Positions 1-5,992 of a DNA stretch of 7,007 bases are shown here, piece by piece. Within the stretch, counting starts at the first letter, position 1, and each line of letters starts with the position of its first letter. Location of the stretch: positions 1 through 7,007 of the forward strand of contig CAMLJR010000148.1 of NCBI GenBank assembly GCA_946480345.1, in the 5' to 3' direction. The notes beneath the pieces were generated by a model. It searched no databases and had not been told where the DNA came from. It saw only the letters and a list, made by a program, of their open reading frames with translations. The translations under genes were made by a program, and so were the position numbers. The DNA is from an uncultured Spongiibacteraceae bacterium (lineage in GTDB: Bacteria > Pseudomonadota > Gammaproteobacteria > Pseudomonadales > CAMLJR01).

Positions 1-777
1 GACGGTGTGGTCACTCCTTATGGGTGGGCTCTTTCGGTGCAGCTCGCTGCAGCCGCGGCAATGACCGAGCGCGTGCGATTGTGGACAGCCATCAACACGC
101 TTCCGCTGAGGAACGCTGTACTTTTCGCGAAAGAACTCGCCACCATCGATGTTTTATCGGGTGGGCGGGTGACTCTCGGTGTCGGCATCGGTAGTCAGAA
201 TGAAGACTATCTGGCGGTGGGAGGCGAGCTTTCGCAGAGACGCCAGCGTATGGACCAGCATGTGGCAACCATGCGAAAAATCTGGGCTCAGGAACCGCCG
301 GTTCCCGGCCACTATCCGGTAGGGCCTAAACCATTGCAGTCGGGTGGTATACCGTTTGTCGCTGGTGTTATGGGTCCAAAATCCATCGCTCGCGCCGCCA
401 AATGGGCGATGGGTGTGATCGATGGAGGCAATACCATCATCTTCAACGCGGAAGGTCTTAGCGCTCAGAAAGAGCTGGTAACGCAAGTATGGAGGGACGA
501 GGGCCGGAAGGAGACGCCTCATTTTTCGACGTATGTGTTTTTTGCGCTCGGTACCAACGCCAGGGAGCAGTTGGCGAAATACGTTTTTAATCTTTCGCTG
601 CCTTTTGGCGAGGATAACGCGCGCATGGCTGCCGAGACCTCCACGAATTATGGTGCCGCGACACTGCGCGAAGCCGTAGAGAGCGCCCGGAGCATAGGTC
701 TAAACGACATCATTCTCATGCCTACCACCGCCGATCCGAGCGAAATCGATCGCGCTCGCGATGCATTAGGTCTTTAA
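1..777 (+). CDS. LLM-class (luciferase-like) flavin-dependent oxidoreductase, 5' end cut by window
   Basis: The reading frame is open from the first base, so the true start lies upstream; the GTG at position 7 is just an internal codon. About 258 codons are visible, against roughly 280-340 residues usual for the family, so some tens of N-terminal residues are missing. The family signature is clear: a stretch like TERVRLWTAINTLPLRN, then AKELATIDVLSGGRVTLGVG, which is the conserved strand-helix-strand part of the bacterial luciferase TIM barrel, followed by an acidic ED pair (near bases 202-207). Members use reduced FMN or F420 to oxidise or reduce small organic molecules in the cytosol; the sequence alone does not settle the cofactor. 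The gene ends 30 bases before a Rieske oxygenase gene, so the two are probably co-transcribed and act in one catabolic route. The substrate is unknown. Family assignment is firm, specific function is not. Confidence 0.88.
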   Translation, partial: DGVVTPYGWALSVQLAAAAAMTERVRLWTAINTLPLRNAVLFAKELATIDVLSGGRVTLGVGIGSQNEDYLAVGGELSQRRQRMDQHVATMRKIWAQEPPVPGHYPVGPKPLQSGGIPFVAGVMGPKSIARAAKWAMGVIDGGNTIIFNAEGLSAQKELVTQVWRDEGRKETPHFSTYVFFALGTNAREQLAKYVFNLSLPFGEDNARMAAETSTNYGAATLREAVESARSIGLNDIILMPTTADPSEIDRARDALGL

Positions 778-796
778 CAATTATTCCTCTGTAGTT

Positions 797-801
797 AGGA
801 G
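797..801 (+). promoter_or_regulatory. Ribosome binding site of the Rieske oxygenase gene
   Basis: AGGAG stands 6 bases before the ATG at 808. It fixes that start and supports translation of the oxygenase from a message shared with the upstream flavin oxidoreductase gene. Confidence 0.75.
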
Positions 802-807
802 CTGAAA

Positions 808-1965
808 ATGAACGACATAGTGCTCGGAATCGGTCAGCGTCTTGTTGCCTTGGCGAAAAATAATCAGGGCGATGCGGTTGAACACGCGGTTGAAATTGAT
901 GCGTCGCGATACGTTGCCACTGACCGGTGGCAGCAGGAGAAAGAAATCATTTTTGCTCGCGAACCGCAGCTGGTGGGTTTGAGCGCCGATGTGCCTGAGG
1001 TGGGAGATTACTGGGCGTTTGAACTGGCGGGAATTCCCGTTTTTATCACACGCGGTGAAGATAACGTCGTGCGCGGTTTTGTAAATGCTTGCCGACACCG
1101 CGGGGCCGCACTGGTGCAGGGGCGGGGGAAGGGGACGGGCCGAGTTATCTGTCCTTATCATAATTGGTGCTATGACACTAAAGGTGCTCTGACCGCTGTC
1201 CCTCAACGCCAATCATTTGCAAATTGCGATCTCTCCTCGCGCAACCTCTTTGAACTGCCCGTCGCCGAGAAGTACGGCTTGATTGTTATGAGTCCGAATC
1301 CTGACGTCCCTGCGGATGTGGATGCACGTCTGGGCCCCATCGCCGCCGAAATTTTGCCCTTCGACATTTCGAATGCCTATTTCATTAAAGAGCGCTCGGA
1401 GGAGTTTCCGGTTAACTGGAAACTGATCAACGAGGCATCAATTGAGGGTTATCACCTAGTGCCTTTGCATGGGGTGTCAATGGATAAAATGGTGGGAGGA
1501 AAGGGAATGCTGCTGCGGCAGGCCACTTATGATTCATTCGGCGCACACGGCCGGATGTGTTCGGGAATGCGTCCGCTCGTCGATTTGGAATTAAAGTCTG
1601 GCTCTGATGCGGCTCCGTATATCGCGTTAACGAATTTTGTGTTTCCCACCACGATTTTTGAATTCAACATGTCGGGAATTATCGTTGCGCGGCATGAGCC
1701 GGGAAGTGCGCCCAATAAAACTATCTACTCGATAAAAAGCTACGCATGGTCGAAGCCCGAAGATGAAGAGGCGCTCAAGCAGCAGGAGGCCGCCTTTGAT
1801 ATGACGTGGTTTTTCTCAATCGACGAGGATGTCGTCATGTTGGCATCGGTTCAGCGTGCGCTCGATGCGGGTTTCCCTAAAACAGTCATTCATGGCGGCA
1901 TCGAGCCCGGTGTGCAAAACGTGAATAAGGCGTGGGATGAAGCGCTGTCAAAAATGGACCGGTAA
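808..1965 (+). CDS. Rieske [2Fe-2S] aromatic ring-hydroxylating oxygenase, alpha subunit
   Basis: A complete 385-residue protein of usual length for the large subunit of Rieske non-heme iron oxygenases, which insert oxygen into aromatic rings or oxidise N- or O-alkyl groups. The Rieske cluster ligands are C95-R-H97 and C115-PY-H118. The catalytic domain starts at NWK (203-205) and has the mononuclear iron histidines H216 and H221 in EGYHLVPLH. The third ligand is probably D341 in DEDVVMLASVQRAL. The bridging position between Rieske and iron centres is held by E213, as in choline/betaine/carnitine-type oxygenases, rather than the Asp of naphthalene dioxygenase. No beta subunit, ferredoxin or reductase is visible, so electron transfer must come from elsewhere. 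The gene follows the flavin oxidoreductase and precedes a terminator, so it is probably last in its operon. The substrate is unknown; the GbcA/CntA-like ligand pattern allows a quaternary amine as well as an aromatic compound. Confidence 0.93.
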   Translation: MNDIVLGIGQRLVALAKNNQGDAVEHAVEIDASRYVATDRWQQEKEIIFAREPQLVGLSADVPEVGDYWAFELAGIPVFITRGEDNVVRGFVNACRHRGAALVQGRGKGTGRVICPYHNWCYDTKGALTAVPQRQSFANCDLSSRNLFELPVAEKYGLIVMSPNPDVPADVDARLGPIAAEILPFDISNAYFIKERSEEFPVNWKLINEASIEGYHLVPLHGVSMDKMVGGKGMLLRQATYDSFGAHGRMCSGMRPLVDLELKSGSDAAPYIALTNFVFPTTIFEFNMSGIIVARHEPGSAPNKTIYSIKSYAWSKPEDEEALKQQEAAFDMTWFFSIDEDVVMLASVQRALDAGFPKTVIHGGIEPGVQNVNKAWDEALSKMDR

Positions 1966-2056
1966 ACGCTGATGCCAAGGGGCAGGAGTCCGATGCAATG
2001 CGCGGTGTTAACGAGGAAACTTTTTTTCCACCTCCTGCAACGGCCTTCTACATTTA

Positions 2057-2080
2057 CCGCTCTTCGGAGCGGATTTTTAT
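2057..2080 (+). terminator. Rho-independent terminator with UUCG tetraloop
   Basis: A perfect 6-base stem, CCGCTC pairing with GAGCGG, closes a TTCG loop (2063-2066). The C-G pair next to the loop gives the very stable cUUCGg form. It is followed by ATTTTTATT. It lies 91 bases after the oxygenase stop codon and most likely ends that operon. The tail has an A at its first position, which weakens it slightly. Confidence 0.8.
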
Positions 2081-2195
2081 TATTGGCGTAGCGGAACAAC
2101 GCCAAGCCCGATCGAAAGCAATATTTCATCGATAGCTCGATAATTTCTTTAGCGTAAAAAAACCAAAAAGAAGGGTTGCGATATCGGCTGCATGG

Positions 2196-2212
2196 CGGAT
2201 GCTTGCCATCCG
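2196..2212. repeat. Short inverted repeat, possible operator or 5' leader hairpin
   Basis: CGGATG and CATCCG form 6-base arms around a 5-base spacer (CTTGC). An alternative pairing, ATGGC (2192-2196) with GCCAT (2205-2209), uses overlapping bases. It lies 60 bases before the EthD-like start, where a repressor site or leader hairpin would be plausible. Arms this short also occur by chance, so function is speculative. Confidence 0.25.
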
Positions 2213-2262
2213 GTATACAAGTGGCCTAACGTTGGCACTTATTTTAAGACGCTTGGCCTATT

Positions 2263-2268
2263 AGGAGG
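2263..2268 (+). promoter_or_regulatory. Ribosome binding site deciding the start of the EthD-like gene
   Basis: A perfect AGGAGG stands 4 bases before the ATG at 2273. The longer in-frame alternative beginning at 2192 has no comparable site and adds 27 residues without family resemblance, so the ATG at 2273 is preferred. Confidence 0.8.
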
Positions 2269-2272
2269 CAGC

Positions 2273-2968
2273 ATGGAAAAACTGTTGTATGCATTTTGGC
2301 ACGCGCGGAAATCCGGCCCCCAGTTACGCGACGAATTGGTGCAATTGCTCGGCCCGCAGTTAAAGCGCGAACGCGGCGTGCATGCCGTGCAGATCAATGT
2401 TGCGGATGAATATTTCACACCGAGCGAAAAAAGTCTGACGCCGATTCATCGAATTCAGCCTGGCCTGCAAGGTGTTATCAGCTTGTGGGTCGATTCCGGG
2501 TACTACCGCAAACCGCTGGAACAGCGGATGCGTCAGCACGTGAATTTCCACGGTTATTCCGTGGTGGAGTCGCGTCCGATCGAATCGCGTCATCAAACCA
2601 GCGGCGGCAAACGACTCGATGCATTGAGCCAGTGGTGTTTTCTCACTAAGCCTAAACATTTTGCGCATCAAAAATGGCTCGATATCTGGTGGGACTCGCA
2701 CACGCAGATCGCTATCGATACGCAGAGTACGTTTCAATATGCACAACACGCGGTGATGCGTGCGCTGACGCCGAATGCGCCTTTATTGCACGGCATTATC
2801 GAGGAATGTTTTCCGCCCGAAGCATTTGCGAATCCCGAAGTGTTTTTCGATGCGGTAGGCGATGCGGGCAAGCTCGATCGTCACCAAAAAATCATGATGG
2901 ATAGCTGTGCGCGATTTATTGATTTCAACGAAATGGATCTGATATTTACCAGTCAATACGTGATCTGA
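2273..2968 (+). CDS. EthD-like dimeric alpha-beta barrel protein, probably a tandem domain
   Basis: A 231-residue cytosolic protein without signal peptide or membrane segment. The C-terminal half has the EthD pattern: a strand (SQWCFLTKP, 119-127), a helix with KWLDIWWDSHTQIAI (134-148), then FQYAQHAV (154-161), a GIIEECF strand (174-180) and a closing helix with MMDSCARFIDF (208-218). The N-terminal segment KLLYAFWHARKSGPQLRDEL (3-22) followed by HAVQINVADE resembles a second, degenerate copy, so the protein may fold as a pseudo-dimer. EthD was first described as an accessory protein needed with the cytochrome P450 of ethyl tert-butyl ether degradation, and relatives accompany degradation genes for ethers, aromatics and steroids; their exact chemistry is mostly unknown. 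Only 48 bases separate it from the sulfotransferase start, so the two are likely one operon. Assignment rests on motif resemblance, not on a search. Confidence 0.68.
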   Translation: MEKLLYAFWHARKSGPQLRDELVQLLGPQLKRERGVHAVQINVADEYFTPSEKSLTPIHRIQPGLQGVISLWVDSGYYRKPLEQRMRQHVNFHGYSVVESRPIESRHQTSGGKRLDALSQWCFLTKPKHFAHQKWLDIWWDSHTQIAIDTQSTFQYAQHAVMRALTPNAPLLHGIIEECFPPEAFANPEVFFDAVGDAGKLDRHQKIMMDSCARFIDFNEMDLIFTSQYVI

Positions 2969-3016
2969 AATTAAATAAACATAATCAGTAAAAGCATTAA
3001 CGCGTTGAGAAGAAAT

Positions 3017-4276
3017 ATGACTGCAGATGAAACATTGTGGAATCCCCCATCGCGCCCCGACTGGTTGCAACGCTTTAACGATGAAGCGCGCGGTATGGAT
3101 TTCGCCTCGTTAATACCGCTCGATCCGCAGGAAATGATCGAAACCGCGCAGCGCAATACCGGTTTCGATGATTTCGGCACCGATGGGTGGCGCGAGCCGT
3201 ATCGTGTATTTGTTAAAGCGTTGAATGAAGAGGCCGGTCTGCATCCATTCGGCCGCTTGATGGCGCGTCAGGATGTGCTGATCTGGCTCGAAGCGTTGCT
3301 CGGTGTGCAGGCGGCATTCAATCGGCATCCTGAAATCGATGATGAAATCATCGAAGCCCCGGTGATTATTGTCGGGTTACCGCGCTCGGGCACATCGATT
3401 CTGTTTGAAATTTTGTCGCAGGACACGCAATTCGGATCGCCACGCCAGTGGGAAATGATGTTCCCGTCTCCGCCACCCGAGCGTGGCACTTATGAAACCG
3501 ATCCGCGCATCGAAAAATGCCAGCATTTGGTGACGCAATGGAATCGCGTGACACCGACCTACGCCACAATGCATGAAATGGATGCGCGTCTGCCGAACGA
3601 ATGTATCGTCGCGCAGGCCTGCACATTCGTCAGCGAAATGTTGCCGGGCCTGTATCAGGTGCCGAGTTACATGGAGTGGTTAATCAAAAATGCCAACTGG
3701 GATTTTCCGTATCAGTTTTATCGGCGCATGTTGAAACTGTGGCAGTGGAAAAATCCGCGCAAGCACTGGCTGCTGAAAGCACCGTCGCATCTTAATTATC
3801 TGCCGACGTTGTTTAAGGCATTTCCCGATGCTCGACTGGTGATGACCCACCGCGACCCGATCAAGGCGCAAGCATCGGTGACGAGTTTGCAAGGGACGAT
3901 TTATTGGCAGCGCAGCGATAAACCGCTTGAAGTCGAGGCGTTCGAAACTTTATTCGATCCCGCGGCAATGGGGGCGAAACTCGATCGCATCATCGATTGG
4001 ATCGAAAGCGGAGCTATTCCTCGCGAGAAAATATTCAATGTGCAGTATCGCGATTTAGTGCAGCAGCCAATCAGCACCGTTGGCAATCTGTATCGACAGG
4101 CAGGGTTGGATTATTCGAGCGACACCGGGCAACGCATCCAAAATTATCTCGCGCAGAAGCCGCAGGGTAAGTTTGGAAAACATCATTACAGCGCGGGCGA
4201 GCAGGAAGACATTCAGCGTAAACGCGAATTCTTTCAACGTTACCAGCGCTATTTCGGCGTGGTTGATGAGGCTTAA
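3017..4276 (+). CDS. PAPS-dependent sulfotransferase family protein
   Basis: A 419-residue cytosolic protein. It carries the 5'-phosphosulfate loop VGLPRSGTS (119-127) at the end of a hydrophobic strand (APVIIVGLP), LLKAPSHL (252-259), and the 3'-phosphate binding segment RLVMTHRDP (273-281). A C-terminal helix region, YRDLVQQPISTVGNLYRQAG (344-363), completes the pattern of the Sulfotransferase_3-type group. Such enzymes transfer sulfate from PAPS to a hydroxyl or amine of a small molecule or lipid. The roughly 110 residues before the loop are longer than in minimal sulfotransferases but usual for this bacterial subgroup. A TTG at 3005 could extend the protein by four residues; the ATG at 3017 with a weak purine-rich GAGAAGA site upstream is more likely. 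Two stop codons in tandem (TAA TGA) end the gene. It probably shares an operon with the EthD-like gene. The acceptor is unknown. Confidence 0.88.
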   Translation: MTADETLWNPPSRPDWLQRFNDEARGMDFASLIPLDPQEMIETAQRNTGFDDFGTDGWREPYRVFVKALNEEAGLHPFGRLMARQDVLIWLEALLGVQAAFNRHPEIDDEIIEAPVIIVGLPRSGTSILFEILSQDTQFGSPRQWEMMFPSPPPERGTYETDPRIEKCQHLVTQWNRVTPTYATMHEMDARLPNECIVAQACTFVSEMLPGLYQVPSYMEWLIKNANWDFPYQFYRRMLKLWQWKNPRKHWLLKAPSHLNYLPTLFKAFPDARLVMTHRDPIKAQASVTSLQGTIYWQRSDKPLEVEAFETLFDPAAMGAKLDRIIDWIESGAIPREKIFNVQYRDLVQQPISTVGNLYRQAGLDYSSDTGQRIQNYLAQKPQGKFGKHHYSAGEQEDIQRKREFFQRYQRYFGVVDEA

Positions 4277-4314
4277 TGATTTAAAACGGAGTAAAGCTTT
4301 AGTACGACGATTAC

Positions 4315-5046
4315 TTAATTTTGCGTCCGCGTTTTTGCTTTGCTGTAATTCTTTTGCACGCGAACATAGAGCTGATTGCCGCGTTTCGGGCCGCTGGTAA
4401 TGGTGCCGTCTGCCGGCACCTCTTGTTCCGGCGCCCCTTGTTGCGGCAATAAAGGAATCCAACTGCCAAGGTCGCCAGCAACGGTGTTGCCAAAAACACG
4501 GCGTTGCTGATTTTCTTCTTTTGTATAACCGACGGTGATGATCGCTTTGCGGCTCGGCGCGCGCACCTGCAATGTGATCGATTGCAGTAACGTCGGCTTT
4601 TCTTCGATGTCGATTAACCATCCGCGGTATGGGGCGCCGGCGCCAAATCCGCTGACACGTTGCGAAAGCTGACTGTAATCCAGCGCGACTAATGCACCCT
4701 CAACGGTATCGATGGTGTAACCATTATTAGTGGTGGTGGAGTAGGTGATCGTTCCGGGCGTTTCATCAGCCGGTTGTTCCCGAATGGTAAGGCGTAATGC
4801 TGCCGGTGTGGGATCGAGCTTGACCAGCACCGCACCGATTTCGTCGAGCTGCTGTTTGCTGCCGACGACGACGAGGCGTTGCTGAACCAGATCGACGCGA
4901 ATTTTATCGCCATACGTTTGCCGCAACGTATCGACCACTTCCTGTGGATTCGGCGTGGTGAGTTCGAATACGCGCGCATCGGCCAGCGCTGTGCCGATAT
5001 GGGTGATGAGCAATAGTGAAAAAATAATTCGCATTAATTTTTTCAT
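4315..5046 (-). CDS. Exported protein with a secretin-N-like domain, lacking a secretin barrel
   Basis: A 243-residue protein with a typical signal peptide: MKK at the start, a hydrophobic core (IIFSLLLI, 7-14) and an ALA cleavage site after residue 22. Residues 25-79 (VFELTTPNPQEVVDTLRQTY, then RVDLVQQRLVVVG and LDEIGAVLVKLDP) have the beta-alpha-beta-beta-alpha pattern of the short N-domains found repeatedly in type II/IV secretins and related proteins. A beta-rich region follows (84-200, ending DLGSWIPLL), then a proline/glutamine-rich stretch and a basic tail. A full secretin of several hundred residues with an outer-membrane barrel is absent. The start at 5046 is preferred over an ATG at 5055: AGGA (5056-5059) is 9 bases from the former and directly abuts the latter. 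It begins about 37 bases after the GNAT gene, so it is likely the last gene of that operon. A periplasmic or envelope role is inferred; the function is unknown. Confidence 0.72.
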   Translation of the reverse strand: MKKLMRIIFSLLLITHIGTALADARVFELTTPNPQEVVDTLRQTYGDKIRVDLVQQRLVVVGSKQQLDEIGAVLVKLDPTPAALRLTIREQPADETPGTITYSTTTNNGYTIDTVEGALVALDYSQLSQRVSGFGAGAPYRGWLIDIEEKPTLLQSITLQVRAPSRKAIITVGYTKEENQQRRVFGNTVAGDLGSWIPLLPQQGAPEQEVPADGTITSGPKRGNQLYVRVQKNYSKAKTRTQN

Positions 5047-5055
5047 CGCCGCCAT

Positions 5056-5059
5056 TCCT
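5056..5059 (-). promoter_or_regulatory. Ribosome binding site deciding the start of the secretin-N-like gene
   Basis: AGGA on the minus strand lies 9 bases before the ATG at 5046 and zero bases before the ATG at 5055. The spacing favours the shorter form, which also gives a cleaner signal peptide beginning MKKLMR. Confidence 0.55.
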
Positions 5060-5083
5060 AAATGTTTTCGGAAACGTCACATG

Positions 5084-5992
5084 TTATAGATGCAATAAAC
5101 GCAGTTCTGGATCGTCGATACTGCGGTGCCATAATTCATCGAACTGCGCCGCATAGTTTTCTGCCAACGGGCGATTGTGATAATCCGCCCACGCTTTTTC
5201 CGGCTCGCGCAACGAATAACACAGCACGCCGGTATCGTCCGCAATCAGAAAGTTCTCTGCAATCGCTTCGGGTGCGCAATCGGCGCGGCGTAATTGAATC
5301 GTCGTGCTTAACTTGCGCGCCAGTTCGAGCGCTCGATGACCGCGTTGTGCAACGGGCTTTGCGTGAACGACGAGCAATCGAATGTCGCTGTAACGGCTGC
5401 GGCGCGCAAGCTGCGATAACGCATCGACAAAATCAGCGTTATCGAAAATCTCGGGATCGAGTTCATTCGATAACACGCGCAAAGTGCGTTTGCTTTGTTG
5501 AGTCAGATCGAGGGCTGTGGTGCGACGATCGTGCACATTGAAACGTCCACCGTCCTGTCCGAGCATTCGATTTTTGCGCAGAACCAAGCGCATCGTTCGA
5601 TGAGGCATCGCTGCGTCGAGAAATTCGGGGCCTTCCGCAGCGAAACCCAATCGTTCGTAAAAGGTCAGCGCGTGTGTTTGCGCATGAAGAAATAATTCGC
5701 GTTGTTTTTGTTCGCGCGCATATTCGATGATCGATTGCAGCAGCGCGGTACCGACGCCGTGTCTGCGGCTGCGAATCAGTACCGCCATGCGCCCGATATG
5801 GCCATCATGCAACATGCGCGCGGTGCCGACGGGATAGTCATCGAGCAGCGCAAGCCAATGCATCGCCGCTTCATCGTTGCCATCCCATTCGAGCTCCTGC
5901 GATACGCCTTGCTCCTCGATAAAAACACGACGGCGAATTTCGGCGAGAACGTCGCGATCGCGATTCCAATCGGCACGGCGAATTTCAATCAT
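5084..5992 (-). CDS. GNAT N-acetyltransferase fused to an uncharacterised C-terminal domain
   Basis: A 302-residue protein of two parts. Residues 1-140 form a GNAT domain like that of the ElaA group: RRVFIEEQGV (21-30) followed by ELEWDGND, the acetyl-CoA loop R76-R-H-G-V-G81 and FYERLGF (111-117). It should transfer an acetyl group from acetyl-CoA to an amine. Residues from about 155 to 302 form a second domain with alternating strands and helices (DIRLLVVHAKP, RGHRALELARKLS, NFLIADDTGVLCYS, FDELWHRS). This resembles a phospholipase D-like half without the catalytic HxK motif, and is an inference; I recall similar GNAT fusions in Pseudomonas but no known function. The chosen ATG overlaps the end of roxA by 8 bases (ATGATTGA), typical of translational coupling. 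A start 12 codons upstream (6028) has no ribosome site. Substrate unknown; the link to roxA makes a ribosomal or translation-related target conceivable. Confidence 0.85.
   Translation of the reverse strand: MIEIRRADWNRDRDVLAEIRRRVFIEEQGVSQELEWDGNDEAAMHWLALLDDYPVGTARMLHDGHIGRMAVLIRSRRHGVGTALLQSIIEYAREQKQRELFLHAQTHALTFYERLGFAAEGPEFLDAAMPHRTMRLVLRKNRMLGQDGGRFNVHDRRTTALDLTQQSKRTLRVLSNELDPEIFDNADFVDALSQLARRSRYSDIRLLVVHAKPVAQRGHRALELARKLSTTIQLRRADCAPEAIAENFLIADDTGVLCYSLREPEKAWADYHNRPLAENYAAQFDELWHRSIDDPELRLLHL

Larger units (their letters stand above)
1966..2272. other. Intergenic region of 307 bases separating two + strand transcription units
   Basis: This stretch holds an intrinsic terminator (2057-2080), an A-rich segment (2154-2172), a small inverted repeat (2196-2212) and the ribosome binding site of the next gene. 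A GATAAT at 2139-2144 matches five of six bases of a sigma-70 -10 box, but no good -35 box lies 16-18 bases upstream, so I do not call a promoter. A promoter for the EthD-like gene is expected here because of the terminator. A possible 45-codon ORF at 1998-2135 is discussed under findings. No tRNA or known riboswitch was recognised. Confidence 0.6.

Noticed and set aside
781..1212. 143-codon ORF on the - strand
   Set aside because: Antisense to the Rieske oxygenase including its cluster motif; no ribosome site or recognisable domain.
1972..2091. 39-residue ORF from ATG 1972, with an in-frame ATG at 1993
   Set aside because: It crosses the terminator, has a less protein-like composition than the overlapping frame from 1998, and its first ATG lacks a ribosome site.
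2192..2272. 27-residue N-terminal extension of the EthD-like protein
   Set aside because: The AGGAGG just before the ATG at 2273 and the lack of any such site before 2192 favour the shorter protein.
4055..4621. 188-codon ORF on the - strand
   Set aside because: It spans the tail-to-tail junction and overlaps both the sulfotransferase and the secretin-N-like gene in other frames; composition is basic and motif-free.
5062..5541. 159-codon ORF on the + strand
   Set aside because: It is antisense to the well-supported GNAT fusion gene, has no ribosome site, and its product has arginine/cysteine-rich composition with no family pattern.
5952..5963. 12-base perfect palindrome TCGCGATCGCGA
   Set aside because: It lies inside the GNAT gene and is explained by codons for the repeated Arg-Asp residues at positions 11-14; no sign of a regulatory role.
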